Part shown: positions 28,001-32,475 of the stretch, in pieces
Position numbering within the stretch: the first letter of the stretch is position 1
Layout: each line of letters opens with the position of its first letter
IMG/VR virus record: IMGVR_UViG_3300020459_000027
Coordinates: 1 to 39,583 of that record
Direction: 5' to 3' (one strand)
DNA: 39,583 nt
From: a virus
Notes under the pieces: generated by a model
What the model was told of the DNA's origin: nothing
What the model saw: the letters and a program-made list of their open reading frames with translations, nothing else
Databases searched by the model: none
Made by a program: the position numbers and the translations under genes

Positions 28001-29692
28001 ATCAATTGTTACACCTATAGTTCCGTTATCTGGTTGTGTTGTCTTTGTTTTTCCTAAAGATGGAACTTTTGGTATCTTTTTCAGATGTCTTTGTGATGCA
28101 GGAGATAATCCAGCATGAGGACCAGCTTTTATTTCACCAATACTAAGAACATCAGGAAATCCATTAGAAGAAACGAATACATGATCATTATTCTCAAATA
28201 CTTGGTTTACACCTCTTGAAACGTTATATTCGTTAGAAAGATAGGTAGCAACCATATTTCCAGAAGTGGAAACGGTTCTTATGTTATCTTCTGTTGAAGG
28301 AACGTTCTGTCTCCATGAAGAATTGATAGGTGCATCCTGTTTTTTACCAGATAGACCAAATTCTACAACATCTCCTTCTTTTACAAATAATCCTTTACCA
28401 GTTATAGGAGTTTCAGATATCAAACCAGCAGGTCTGAATGAAGCAGAATAATAATCTATTAAAGGATTTGCTTGCGAATCTGAAACAACATAAAGAATAT
28501 TAGATCCAAATACTGATCGATTCTTAGACGCAGCTGTAAAAGTTACAGCGTTAGTAGATACATCATAAAATTCTGTACCTGTCTTTTCTGCATATGAAAA
28601 AGATATTGGTATATTATTTGCATCATTTATCCCTTCTACATAAAATTCACCATTTATATCTGGAAACCCTATAGTTGAGTCAACAACTAAGGTCTTATTA
28701 AGAGTACCAAAGGTAGTATTACTTCTAGTCTCATTAGCAGGTTGGAAATGTCCAATAACAGATTCTGCATTCAAGAAGATTCTATAAAGAGTATCATTTC
28801 CTGATTTGATTGGAATTACTTTTTCAATACTTGCTGTTGCTTCTCCAATTGTCTGATCATAACCATAAGTAATTTGTTTTAGAACTAATCCTGGAAGATC
28901 ATCTACTGTAACACCATCGGCAAATTTGATTAGAGTTCCTTGTAATACTGTATCAACAGACCATGTAGATACAGAAGATTTTAGAAGTTGCTCGTTTGGA
29001 TAACGAACTAAGATCTTCTCATCGTTGAATGCACTTCTGAATAAGAATTCAATAGCAGGACTTGTACCCTTAGATGCATAGAAATCCTTGATATACTTCA
29101 GAATTGTTGGTACTGAAATATCTTCGTTCAGTCTTTCAATAGGAATTCCAGAGAAATACTGAGTTTTTAAATTTTTGAATAAAGTTGCAAGGAAAAGATG
29201 ACTAATATTAGTAACAGTTGTGTTACTTGCACTAAAAGCAGTTCCATTAGTACTAATGAATGTACTATCGTTTAGTAAATCACCTAGTTTTGTTGTACCT
29301 GAAGAACCTCTACGTATATCATATAATACACCAGTAGAAGGATCAATATTCTTATATTGTATAATTTCTTGATTTGTACCATCATTTAGTAGTACAAGAC
29401 CCTCTGAAGGGAACCTTTTCCAAATTGCTCTTTGCTTATTATCAGTTTTTTGTGATAATCCTATAGTTGTGTCATCCGCAGTTATATCAAAAGCTAAAGT
29501 AGTCTCAAGGATAATACCATCCTTGTAGAAATCAGCATTTTGATACTTCTGAATCTGTCGAAGAAGACCAGTAGACGCACCATCAATCTCAGTGGCTTTA
29601 TAGTATTCTTCAAAAAACTTTACGAAAGTAGGATATTCCTGCCTGAAAAAGTCAGATAGTTGACTATCTACTAACTGGGATACTTTGATCAT
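13043..29692 (-). CDS. Giant tail/baseplate structural protein, 5,549 aa, with YHYH domains and repeat array (gp7 position)
   Basis: A single uninterrupted frame of 16.65 kb. Architecture seen: an N-terminal unit (about 1-240; LSDFFRQEYPTFVKFFEEYY) probably for baseplate attachment; GSGYTAPP-type repeats near 600-750; a first YHYH domain (about 758-935); a long beta-rich middle; a second YHYH domain (about 2,535-2,790); two helical DAANLLE...DCIDDV repeats (about 3,140-3,400); around 13 copies of a repeat with F-x-C...H-x-YPR (about 3,060-4,580); and a C-terminal unit (about 4,780-5,549) with VTVNGVIQEFG-type fibre sequence. It lies between gp6 and gp8 where T4 has gp7 (1,032 aa), but I see no convincing gp7 similarity beyond position. 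The start follows the gp6 stop by 3 nt, with GGAG 9 nt upstream of the ATG. Structural role strongly inferred; likely long fibre or baseplate appendage. Confidence 0.85.
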   Translation of the reverse strand: MIKVSQLVDSQLSDFFRQEYPTFVKFFEEYYKATEIDGASTGLLRQIQKYQNADFYKDGIILETTLAFDITADDTTIGLSQKTDNKQRAIWKRFPSEGLVLLNDGTNQEIIQYKNIDPSTGVLYDIRRGSSGTTKLGDLLNDSTFISTNGTAFSASNTTVTNISHLFLATLFKNLKTQYFSGIPIERLNEDISVPTILKYIKDFYASKGTSPAIEFLFRSAFNDEKILVRYPNEQLLKSSVSTWSVDTVLQGTLIKFADGVTVDDLPGLVLKQITYGYDQTIGEATASIEKVIPIKSGNDTLYRIFLNAESVIGHFQPANETRSNTTFGTLNKTLVVDSTIGFPDINGEFYVEGINDANNIPISFSYAEKTGTEFYDVSTNAVTFTAASKNRSVFGSNILYVVSDSQANPLIDYYSASFRPAGLISETPITGKGLFVKEGDVVEFGLSGKKQDAPINSSWRQNVPSTEDNIRTVSTSGNMVATYLSNEYNVSRGVNQVFENNDHVFVSSNGFPDVLSIGEIKAGPHAGLSPASQRHLKKIPKVPSLGKTKTTQPDNGTIGVTIDGVPIISFRGVNTELDGPNISGQGGQLTSAGELSSITVVDGGSGYTAPPKVVVDDSVGTGAFATAQISGGKVIGITLTAFGAYQSTPEVTISAGSGAHMSPQFPSNNITGEIETLNILGSGQDYTQVPEIVIVDESGRGRGARFVVSTIDPTSGAISSIRKVSGGYDYDKAKTKIYIVPTASGANVSANVTEWHRDNIKEYQRYSDKHNGYPFPGLIPEYHDAYNYVGNPVGIRNILGDNIVAGNETAGNLQHSPIIGWAYDGVPIYGPVGYTNPLDTSSPLKRLESSYFVKDARNAIGVTAYSMGTFIEDYEYKPDGDALHKDLDEFNGRICITPEFPLGRYCYFTTVHSSADENQIDRYDIKPRFPYVVGPTFKYAPESSNWDATSILKNLPTDVIRVRDENNNLPQFGSLVGATVSNVSSGSIDSVIIENGGKNYVDVASNESFTPRWGAGDEFYVDNSNTQGTGFTAAVSSILPKSPSGAVVNTSSIVASDIVGKIDSRQQKLTVPSPSVDTSTNVLYYNRISEGDEISDNTVIEQEFETAINTGLLDEIYLRANNLENLSTGMTLEIEDEIVYVNGVPTNNTKYVYLKVSSTEQLSNDLPITAGSQKGFYYEYINGAYGFDEIYVDANNVSYKIGKIIALDRVANTMQLEMYINPVTSNYYTFTVSSTFNQSLYSGAGGYEHNISVADVGGAGVAASAAIFNADGSGSRYASSISSPTTETNLWGGANNKNYFGEGRAGDFEFAKTVPVLRGWDASKKVPHLAGTAVVSQTPEGVISDYTVRISITGASSMDAWNVGTYIKGATSQCEGRVSKIEKIDNSNGYLFVKDIKSGPNASDLPRFGAYSAGTFSSETVNEIGIGATNTVAGGVVTSYDPATSTSTQLTRTISNTDTIIRVGNASAFPLDRYISIGSEKMRIVSRDIENKTWTVARKQLGSSYPTSGSHLNGATVEIANAQATFTAGSDKYYATVDLYNAQRFTTSSSFKDQDDNNIFVQDQVINPITTDQRNIAFGPTKFDFFNLGNIVKIGTEMLRLDGKAGNIFQVTRGLLGTTGQEHAHNTDITNQSELEAILQTDIAHGLSEDDLVEIFGDPATNQSITTPVVVKFDGTNNRFLFSSIHTNNSFESNPNLSFVYGHKYVFDVSELTNQTTILSFYNDDLYTDEYAVSRVGTPGNANATVTLIITDTSISNLFYDNSNSSITDSNPKINFVEDPYNTGGTPIFDVTSTTFKYIVKRRVEGQARGTKKMGVVTPNVFGEIANINIINQGFGYESLPVIKGISLRKDDELRYSLTIDENTGEITGVSVSTPDTREFGGSRYISPTIYVIGNGTGAELVADTQGGSVRSIRVTSGGQGYTSGTELLLVEEDERNIRVLPSSSTIGKVIGLDITSPGARFSNNYTMVPETTIPVSMQLVDLEDPKKYEFGERVYQGDVNNPLVTGIVVDYNEINQTLRVRSVVGEFLTGQVLKGYLSGTESKPKTVNSASIQSTIDAITTISGFFSDDLGKLSTSSQKIQDSYFYQDFSYVIRSQIPVTDWREIIKDSTHPAGFLVFGEVILDSSASVSTVPIGGATTCPSDRHKFTFDTSADIQSDFLSSITWATNIFLRNGSNIKVGDSFKYYQDSFDYELKWKGITAAGDIVEGKMVDQKIYYVTYAENDGLGNAYIKISDYHPNDTFADAEHNRERFDLSLQSTSPNSYLPNFTCDAQNPNKQITIEVFKEFIDIDPTIPMELTDSLKTVQINKFFRMVERPGMGSLISAEGTVAIDLSYVDDITANIDGIKRIYDIREEGSLISPYNDNSLLVTIDGVGQEPGKAYTIINDRKIQSLEITTTGAGSLEYDSWKITSGTTDIDNGATVVGGTADITQVYKDEEFIYITSRGVPSYTSTIGPYSGLNPSFQDYIKRVPTEVFAPVDKQNTPLGVIGMFANGTLLQNSTLETTYNNKGTWTITEVGSKPPTDAFGGKANTRGQYYQACNPIGLRRQLNDNMTSTGDYAEDASSPSHSPILGWAFDGTPIYGPYGYTDAHSATSAIKKIQSGYSTRPLSTRNTLIDGTILTGDQIGPPVDSVEFNVVGFVPFSGATDIFIPGAVVTQVNSATDDSIVSGINGIVQSFNPLTGTLLLASVNGTLSQNMWIKSATAWCQISIVPTIYNIGYFVEDYSYSTTGADLDVYNGRFCVTPEFPLGRYCYFTTIKNSTYNYTTPATNTAELNAAYPFVVGPQLYHTFYPENQLTKGELSSKIIFAAPPTEFIDPDTGHTQTQKFVGRKFGFSDVVNNKNFAKKFVDISPQFDGYKTTFALQTTAQQPSYAPQDPLEPAENALVFMDGIIQIPGTDKSYTIDNNANTITFSTAPKRVGKVINMSEVAGVLNFRDNEIIVGATSGATGKVVGRTPLGYEGKGVLKVEVLTKDFIDGENVTAPAVSGDVEPRTGKDSNGDVIQLGNLNVSAATYNPNDGELVLTVSDVNHLVENADGILVNTPITTNDELNIRYKSINFTCFYDNHATEHRYPRGGDPAHRQNLPILAVGSQTITVNVGISSNTTTHLFVNASNPAVLVNGKTFGRGAINTPIKLKGTVTAGDRFLDAANLLEANKSLIAEEAVLSMLDYPAYKGTFQINSGSGNFTNQDCIDDVRDVISAIVDNIRFGGNDQVHDAANLYVNGGALQHLVGEEEPSKLAFRWAKDLCVLAMQNKLDDYNKLGTSTGYSTYDNASTNKMIDGANLLEMNKDLIAYEAVSRMTAQYPSYTYPTGFTSADCIDDVKDALDSIIFNMTYGGNSRTWDAASFYAKGISNYVTGRETEIVYTFNAAKDIASEVCRNILVNIQGSHGYTQHTNATITDSTISSFTPTGATYNPTSGEMVLTIPNHGLTAANSIEIDTDSLEFTCTMDSNDTKHTYPRSSDPANSKALEILNTTTNTISVNVGSSPLENYDITAADYNQNTGDMEITIGNHNFIEGSGIKLAANSLTFTCLKDFNVTNHTYPRTTDPVYNKSIPIKSVGISPYTIAGADYNPETGTAVLNIPNHPFTAPTRHTADSATYNPLTGELKVTMTSHNFAVSDMIRIAPNSMFFTCTMDAGSTQHSYPRETDPAANKWLPVSAVDTSTFTVNVGTSNISGYSVSDSTYNPVTGEMTLVVGGHNLDVGSSIRIAKDSLRFTCDMDQNSTYHTYPRSTDPYYNTAVKITGTTSNSITVNVGTTPTVNHNVTDATYDTTSGNMQLEIGSHTLQVGESIRLATESITFSCAFNGASGAAAEKAYPRATGANTSNGADYAYNTALEIIGTTSTKITINVNGGQGAISNSDTHTFVSATAGAVISGGNYTHTYVNAANEYTPTDVVYNPTTGVMTLTVNGHKFGNGDHIRLDDDSITFTCTHGSGQKSYPRSTDPISGQWIPVSNVTDNTFDIQVLDAIPSTNTTPHTFISAETNCIERAVISTGGNYAHTFVDALAGGIEKATQLVRLQNNSLVFRCGMDNYATTHSYPRSSDPYSSRWLPVGKVLGDNFEIQIGASPNKSIHTFDSSTPNGLEIQNGKITINVGSASLVTDLHDHTFVSATTGALISGGSYTHTFSTAKNDCITARTPLPKLAPTDATYDPTTGNLVVTVKNHGLSTSDRIAIAPNSMNFTCSMDDNSSEHTYPRKSDPIASAVIPIATVNSADTFTVNVGTSPQVTHDVSNASYNHTTGDMILTIGTHTLNRGTSIKLADNSLTFTCAKDNYQTDHSYPRTDIINKDITNALYYPDIGKLSITSPNHGFSDGDQIKIADDSIVFKCLMDGNSSDHSYPRSTDPISGKWVTVENAGSNADTFDITVGKSPLVKYTPGPATTYNPTTGLVVLSIGPHNLKVGQNIKLAGDSLKFTCAKDNHQTFHTYPRISDPAYNTSVSITAVTDTTITIQALSTIPSTNTTDHIFIDATADAVIAGGDYQHTFVNANASAISFRKDRSYDNSIEIIQDGSLHTVTGAEYNPISGIMRVTVPTHGFSTGDNVKFADGSITFTCGFDNNATDHAYPRPTDPYSNKWISVTKINDDVIEMYVGKSSNTTDHTWKSSTTDGLTRNNGQITINVGVGAVADQYPHVFQSATAGAVISGGNYTHTFVSAYSNSISVLGYDTNDCADVVSSIATLSGIITGAVSNPSSMTSIVRTPPNAYPLRHSNKTLVFDDTIAIDPASRNYTASCADVASSISTLMDIVINTIDNPASLASVVRTPKRTYIEKKGTFQEFFAYSNGKYAILDEIDITSSATTFVMMQNGSLIIPNISEQIIVTVNGVIQEFGQSYVVNESLIEFYKPIPAGADLQIIYWYGRDLEKVLKGFNVPLYEPSFIKRDSNGTPVLFTTESGIPTNKRIRTLPLQAYPIYEFFKLGDSIQIEGEVAERELVDISNRDIIEWEKKIGTNTYSLDAATGIIGSPIELRFETYNNQSTSGFISGTKVTYDNNGNSDIPGLTNGTTYYLGYTYTTRGVRLFDNYLDSIGGGTNQISISASTGVHKFVLETDLSGLKQTQFKTSDYTGEVRGREATFTARVRFTMVLSDSSAYPVGTVMFSGGQSVATVVQDLGSNKVEVQVYPDRILADGATIATTLAGANAVTMTSKENGYVYEIDSLSGSFPTGLDYDTVPILVIKAAESDNGGFARAHAEIDQNKQIARCVVDFPGENYFQVPEVLVTRSYKHITQTYPLALVRNQYNFWSSFDTTLRTTMVLDAKQLTVSFDTTITTTPLTKAGQEVTIFRTDEIVDDLSADDSAKVYDYYGSTDPAYPKESAAGMPNQVSIGSLKLSPTFQSLEDNKFNVDNTLTIGSLDDKFGSLRLKDVSDRFYSSLYEDSAVAGHQQIRFDATCHTMIREFAGKFSTSGSIGNSFINLEGVQGFNYMTVEGNTFWLTEDMAIYEERTFVIVGYVDRIIDSNTFVIRLNIGQNLLSGTNISNVANTVMVSIASQVSGEIETGKERLAYDSIDWVNKRLILTQPLTQNYSAGDLIRTARPIRLGST
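15958..20515 (-). repeat. Array of about 13 Cys/His repeats (F-x-C ... H-x-YPR) inside the giant protein
   Basis: Consensus by eye: a YNPTTG-type hairpin, a segment like H-x-L-x2-G-x2-I-x-LA, then FTC-x-MD-x-N-x-T-x-H-x-YPR-x-TDP, then a strand ending ITVNVG. The FxC...YPR blocks lie near 15,970, 16,390, 16,650, 16,830, 17,090, 17,550, 17,850, 18,220, 18,490, 18,740, 19,040, 19,300 and 20,460. Most are 255-300 nt apart (85-100 residues); longer gaps hold an extra SATAGAVISGGNYTHTF-type unit or, in one case, the helical repeats. The Cys and Tyr-Pro-Arg are kept in all copies; the His is kept in most but not in the copies near 17,850 and 18,220. Confidence 0.85.
19500..20270 (-). repeat. Two helical repeats interrupting the Cys/His array
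   Basis: Two copies of about 125 residues with the pattern DAANLLEANKSLIAEEAV / GANLLEMNKDLIAYEAV, then DCIDDVRDVISAIVDNIRFGGN / DCIDDVKDALDSIIFNMTYGGN, then DAANLYVNGG / DAASFYAKG. They are predicted alpha-helical, unlike the beta-rich surroundings. They lie between the first array copy (near 20,460) and the rest. Shorter relatives of the DC-x2-V unit occur near 15,650 and 15,470 (DCADVVSSIATLSGI, SCADVASSISTLMDI). Confidence 0.75.
21318..22095 (-). other. YHYH domain 2 of the giant protein, with an insertion
   Basis: Contains HSPILGWAFDGTPIYGPYGY and, further on, YNGRFCVTPEFPLGRYCYFT, the two hallmark blocks of the YHYH family (PF14240, function unknown). Between them this copy carries about 95 extra residues (from about GDQIGPPVDSVEF to TAWCQISIVPTIYN) that copy 1 lacks. 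Confidence 0.8.
26888..27421 (-). other. YHYH domain 1 of the giant protein
   Basis: Contains HSPIIGWAYDGVPIYGPVGY and FNGRICITPEFPLGRYCYFT, preceded by NPVGIRNILGDN, which also matches NPIGLRRQLNDN of copy 2. Both copies end with a Y-P-F/Y-VVGP motif. Family knowledge: YHYH domains occur in secreted bacterial and marine phage proteins without known activity. Confidence 0.8.
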
Positions 29693-29695
29693 TCC

Positions 29696-31573
29696 TTACG
29701 ACTCCGCTAAGACCTGAATATTTCCTTTTGTAAGAGCCAAATAAACCTCTCGCTTTGCGAAGATATCGTTTTGCGCTGGTCTAATAGTGACTTTAATAAG
29801 TGAACCAGTTTCAACTGTTTCAGTGATAACAATAGATGTGGACATACCTAGTAATATCTCACCTTTACTGTAATTGATAGATCCAATTGGATCTCCAAGA
29901 TACGTCTTAATTGAGTTATTCAAGTAATACGCCTTTACGTTTTTAGTAGTCCTAGCAGTATCTAGGTAAGTTCCGTCATAGTCATCTTCTAGGTAAAAAG
30001 TCTGAGTATAACCTTCTAATTTGAACCCAGTTGATGTCAAAACTGGAGAATCAGTATCAATTTCAAATGCATTTACATAGCAAAGTTCATAAGAAGCTTT
30101 TGTATTCAGAATTGCCTGAATATCTCTTCTCATTGATATCGTTGTAGCATTCCTACTAATAGAAGGATCTGCATCATCGATGACTGCTATCAATTTACTA
30201 TACTTTAGTTTTCCTCCAAATCTGCTCAATGCAGTAGAAGATTCATACAAATCTATAGCACTTTCTACCAAAGTCTTGATTTCAGATGCTGATTTTGTAG
30301 TAGTCTCAGAATTAAAGTATATTGTAGAGTTGATTGTTGGATAAAGTACGTGTGGATCAACTATATCAGTAGTCAAAGAAGCAACCTTATAGGATCTAAG
30401 TTTTGACTTGATAAGATCTTTTGTACTTACTGATAGAGTACTACCAGATTTGGGTTTGATAACGATCTTTACTTTTCCATATTGAGGTGGACTTGCTTCC
30501 TCTCCTCCATACGCAAAGATATCATCAACGTTTGGATATACTAGACGAACTATAGTTTCATAGTCATCAGCAGTTACTGCTCTATTCTGAGCAGAATAGA
30601 ATCTTGGTGCTTGGAATTTGATTGAATCAATGGTCTCTGCTTTTGCACCACCTTCAGTTACAGGTGCATTTGAGATAGTAACAGTTTGACTTCCTGGTGT
30701 AACAGAAAGATTATTAGTCACATTTCCAGCAAAAACGAAATTAGCAGTTCCTTGTATACCATTTGCATCAGCACCACTAGAAATAATGTAAGTTGCTGTT
30801 ATTTTTGAATTATTTGGTAGTTTTGCACCTACTACACCATCACCAAACACAAGTTCGTATTTCTCATCTTCTATTTCCTGAACAAAGTAAACTTTACTTG
30901 TAGAGGTAACTTGAGTGATATTTACTCCTCTTGTATATAAATCAGATGTTGTTGAACCAGAATCGGGTTGAACTTTGATAATCAAGGTGTCAAGATCCAA
31001 TCCAGTGTTAGGAATGATAAATCTTTGATCTAAATCATTCTGATCAACAATCCATGAAGTAGAAAGGTATGTACCTTCATACAACCTAACATTATTATAT
31101 GTACCAGTAGCACCTTGACCAGGAGCTTGTGGGTTGATATAAACTAATGGAGTGACAATATCAGATGGAGTTGATAGTGAATATGATACTTTATCCTTTA
31201 TCGCATTGAAAACACTACCTGCTTTTATAGTAATTGATCCAGGAGCACTACCTGTCAATCCAGAAAATGTTGAGAATACGTTGAAGTTGAATAAAGAACT
31301 AGAAGACTTGGCAGATCTTGGTAAATAACCTAAACTTTTAGCATGAAGAACTACATTGTCCCTTAAAATCGAAGAATCTAAAAAAGATTCATTTGCAATC
31401 ATGTTCGAGACGAAAGATTGATAATGCGTGTTATACGCAAGTAAATCAACGATATTCGCTAATGCAGACCCTTCAAAGTCGTAATCAGTGAAATCGGTAT
31501 TGTTCTTCAGGTAATCTTTCAGTTCTGCTTTGATATTCTCAAAGTCTAAACTAGTAAGTTTCGTATTTGCCAT
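29696..31573 (-). CDS. gp6: Baseplate wedge protein gp6 (Baseplate_J family)
   Basis: 625 residues against 660 in T4. The N-terminal stretch FTDYDFEGSALANIVDLLAYNT matches T4 gp6 LDYDFEGSRLNVLCDLLAYNT closely, followed by ESFLDSSILRDNVVLHAKSLGYLPRS like the T4 YESFMRTANLRSSVV...GYLPTS. The middle (VTEGGAKAETIDSIKFQAPRFYSAQNRAVTADDYETIV) is the conserved Baseplate_J core. gp6 forms the inner baseplate ring that dimerises between wedges and holds the structure together on contraction. The ATG lies 2 nt after the gp25 stop with TAGGTAA upstream, so the two are translated together. No anomalies seen. Confidence 0.95.
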   Translation of the reverse strand: MANTKLTSLDFENIKAELKDYLKNNTDFTDYDFEGSALANIVDLLAYNTHYQSFVSNMIANESFLDSSILRDNVVLHAKSLGYLPRSAKSSSSLFNFNVFSTFSGLTGSAPGSITIKAGSVFNAIKDKVSYSLSTPSDIVTPLVYINPQAPGQGATGTYNNVRLYEGTYLSTSWIVDQNDLDQRFIIPNTGLDLDTLIIKVQPDSGSTTSDLYTRGVNITQVTSTSKVYFVQEIEDEKYELVFGDGVVGAKLPNNSKITATYIISSGADANGIQGTANFVFAGNVTNNLSVTPGSQTVTISNAPVTEGGAKAETIDSIKFQAPRFYSAQNRAVTADDYETIVRLVYPNVDDIFAYGGEEASPPQYGKVKIVIKPKSGSTLSVSTKDLIKSKLRSYKVASLTTDIVDPHVLYPTINSTIYFNSETTTKSASEIKTLVESAIDLYESSTALSRFGGKLKYSKLIAVIDDADPSISRNATTISMRRDIQAILNTKASYELCYVNAFEIDTDSPVLTSTGFKLEGYTQTFYLEDDYDGTYLDTARTTKNVKAYYLNNSIKTYLGDPIGSINYSKGEILLGMSTSIVITETVETGSLIKVTIRPAQNDIFAKREVYLALTKGNIQVLAES

Positions 31574-31575
31574 TA

Positions 31576-31977
31576 TTACCTAGTGCTTTCCAAATAGAAT
31601 TCGATTGTCTGCGTATGTGGAATCCCGACAATTTCAAACTCAATAGAAACATCAAAGGAATTATTATCTGGAATTGGATTTACGTCTACTAGACTCAATA
31701 CAACTCTTTCTTCATATGTTTGAATAACTCTAGTAATTTCATCAGAGATTTGGGACGCAGTTCCGTAATCGCAATTATCAAATAGAAGTCTAGAGAGATT
31801 TGTTCCAAGTTCAGGTTGAAAGGGTCTTTCACCTATATTGGTCATTATTAAATGCTTTAGAGCAGACTTTATCGCTGCTTCATTTCTTTTCACCAAAATA
31901 TCCTTAGTTTTGGGGTGTGAATCAAAACTAAAGGATATGTCTTTGAATGATCGGGAAAGAAGGTCTGCTTTCGCCAT
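31576..31977 (-). CDS. gp25: Baseplate wedge protein gp25
   Basis: 133 residues, the T4 length (132). It has the GPW/gp25 family landmarks: NIGERPFQPELGTNLSRLLFDN against T4 GSRPFDPEFGCDLSDQLFEN, and the EPR-like TYEERV near residue 90 (T4 NYEPRI), here with Glu in place of Pro. gp25 nucleates sheath polymerisation and binds gp6 and gp53 in T4. It lies immediately before gp6 as in T4. A late promoter-like CTAAATAA lies 27 nt upstream of the ATG; no good Shine-Dalgarno is seen. Confidence 0.95.
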   Translation of the reverse strand: MAKADLLSRSFKDISFSFDSHPKTKDILVKRNEAAIKSALKHLIMTNIGERPFQPELGTNLSRLLFDNCDYGTASQISDEITRVIQTYEERVVLSLVDVNPIPDNNSFDVSIEFEIVGIPHTQTIEFYLESTR

Positions 31978-32003
31978 ATTAGGCGTTATAAGTCGGATTA
32001 TTA

Positions 32004-32011
32004 TTATTTAG
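32004..32011 (-). promoter_or_regulatory. Late promoter-like box before gp25
   Basis: Minus strand reads CTAAATAA in the 56-nt gap between the 69-residue gene and gp25, 27 nt from the ATG. It differs from TATAAATA in its first bases; position in the gap and spacing like other boxes here support it modestly. Confidence 0.45.
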
Positions 32012-32033
32012 ACCGCTTCTTTCTCGTATTTTT

Positions 32034-32243
32034 CTAATGGTCGTGGCAACACCCTTCATGGTCGCCTTTTCTATCTAATTTCTCTGAAATTTCCTGTAAC
32101 AATTGAATTACCATCTGTATATCCGTTTCTAAGGGAGAAACATATGGTTCGTAATCTTCTGGACAATAATCTGAAGGATTTACTTCTGTTCCCTGTGCTT
32201 CTGCATTATCACCACCGTTCAACGCAGATGTAGTCATTCCCAT
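32034..32243 (-). CDS. Small acidic protein with CCHDH tail, 69 aa
   Basis: Unrecognised. The N-terminal half is acidic and polar (NPSDYCPEDYEPYVSP), then a helix (DIQMVIQLLQEISEKLDRKG) that could form a coiled coil, then a Cys/His-rich end, EGCCHDH. The Shine-Dalgarno GAGGA sits 7 nt before the first ATG, which fixes the start (a second Met is at residue 3). It sits between a small basic protein and gp25, so a virion or baseplate assembly role is likely. The terminal Cys-Cys-His-Asp-His could bind metal; that is inference from composition only. Confidence 0.8.
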   Translation of the reverse strand: MGMTTSALNGGDNAEAQGTEVNPSDYCPEDYEPYVSPLETDIQMVIQLLQEISEKLDRKGDHEGCCHDH

Positions 32244-32267
32244 CGTTTAGTCCTCGGTATAATGTAG

Positions 32268-32275
32268 TATTTATT
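32268..32275 (-). promoter_or_regulatory. Late promoter-like AATAAATA before the 69-aa gene
   Basis: One mismatch from T4 TATAAATA, 24 nt before the ATG, followed by a strong GAGGA. It overlaps the stop codon of the upstream 50-residue gene. Confidence 0.5.
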
Positions 32276-32426
32276 ACTTTCCTTGACCTCTTGATCTCTT
32301 TTTAGCCTTGTTGCGTGAAGTCGCAGTATATTTTGTATGCTTACCTCTTCCCTGTCTTGTTTTCTTAGGAATAGACTCAACGTACTCTGAGGAACCCCAT
32401 GCACCTTGTTTAGTCTTGACAGCCAT
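32274..32426 (-). CDS. Small basic protein, 50 aa
   Basis: Reads MAVKTKQGAWGSSEYVESIP, then KKTRQGRGKHTKYTATSRNK and a Lys/Arg tail ending RSRGQGK, stop TAA. It is strongly basic (about one third Lys/Arg), Gly- and Gln-rich, and probably disordered. I recall near-identical small proteins in cyanomyovirus tail loci, without known function; nucleic-acid or charge-based binding to virion parts is possible. It fills an otherwise unexplained 232-nt gap. A TATAATA box 23 nt upstream could be its promoter; there is no clear Shine-Dalgarno. Confidence 0.75.
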   Translation of the reverse strand: MAVKTKQGAWGSSEYVESIPKKTRQGRGKHTKYTATSRNKAKKRSRGQGK

Positions 32427-32448
32427 TGTAATGGATCGAACGTACCGA

Positions 32449-32455
32449 TATTATA
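32449..32455 (-). promoter_or_regulatory. TATAATA box before the 50-aa gene
   Basis: Minus strand reads TGGTATAATATC, 23 nt before the ATG. The same TGGTATAA core precedes gp8 and the 65-residue gene, suggesting a shared promoter class. Confidence 0.45.
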
Positions 32456-32475
32456 CCAGTTTGTTGAGTATTTGT

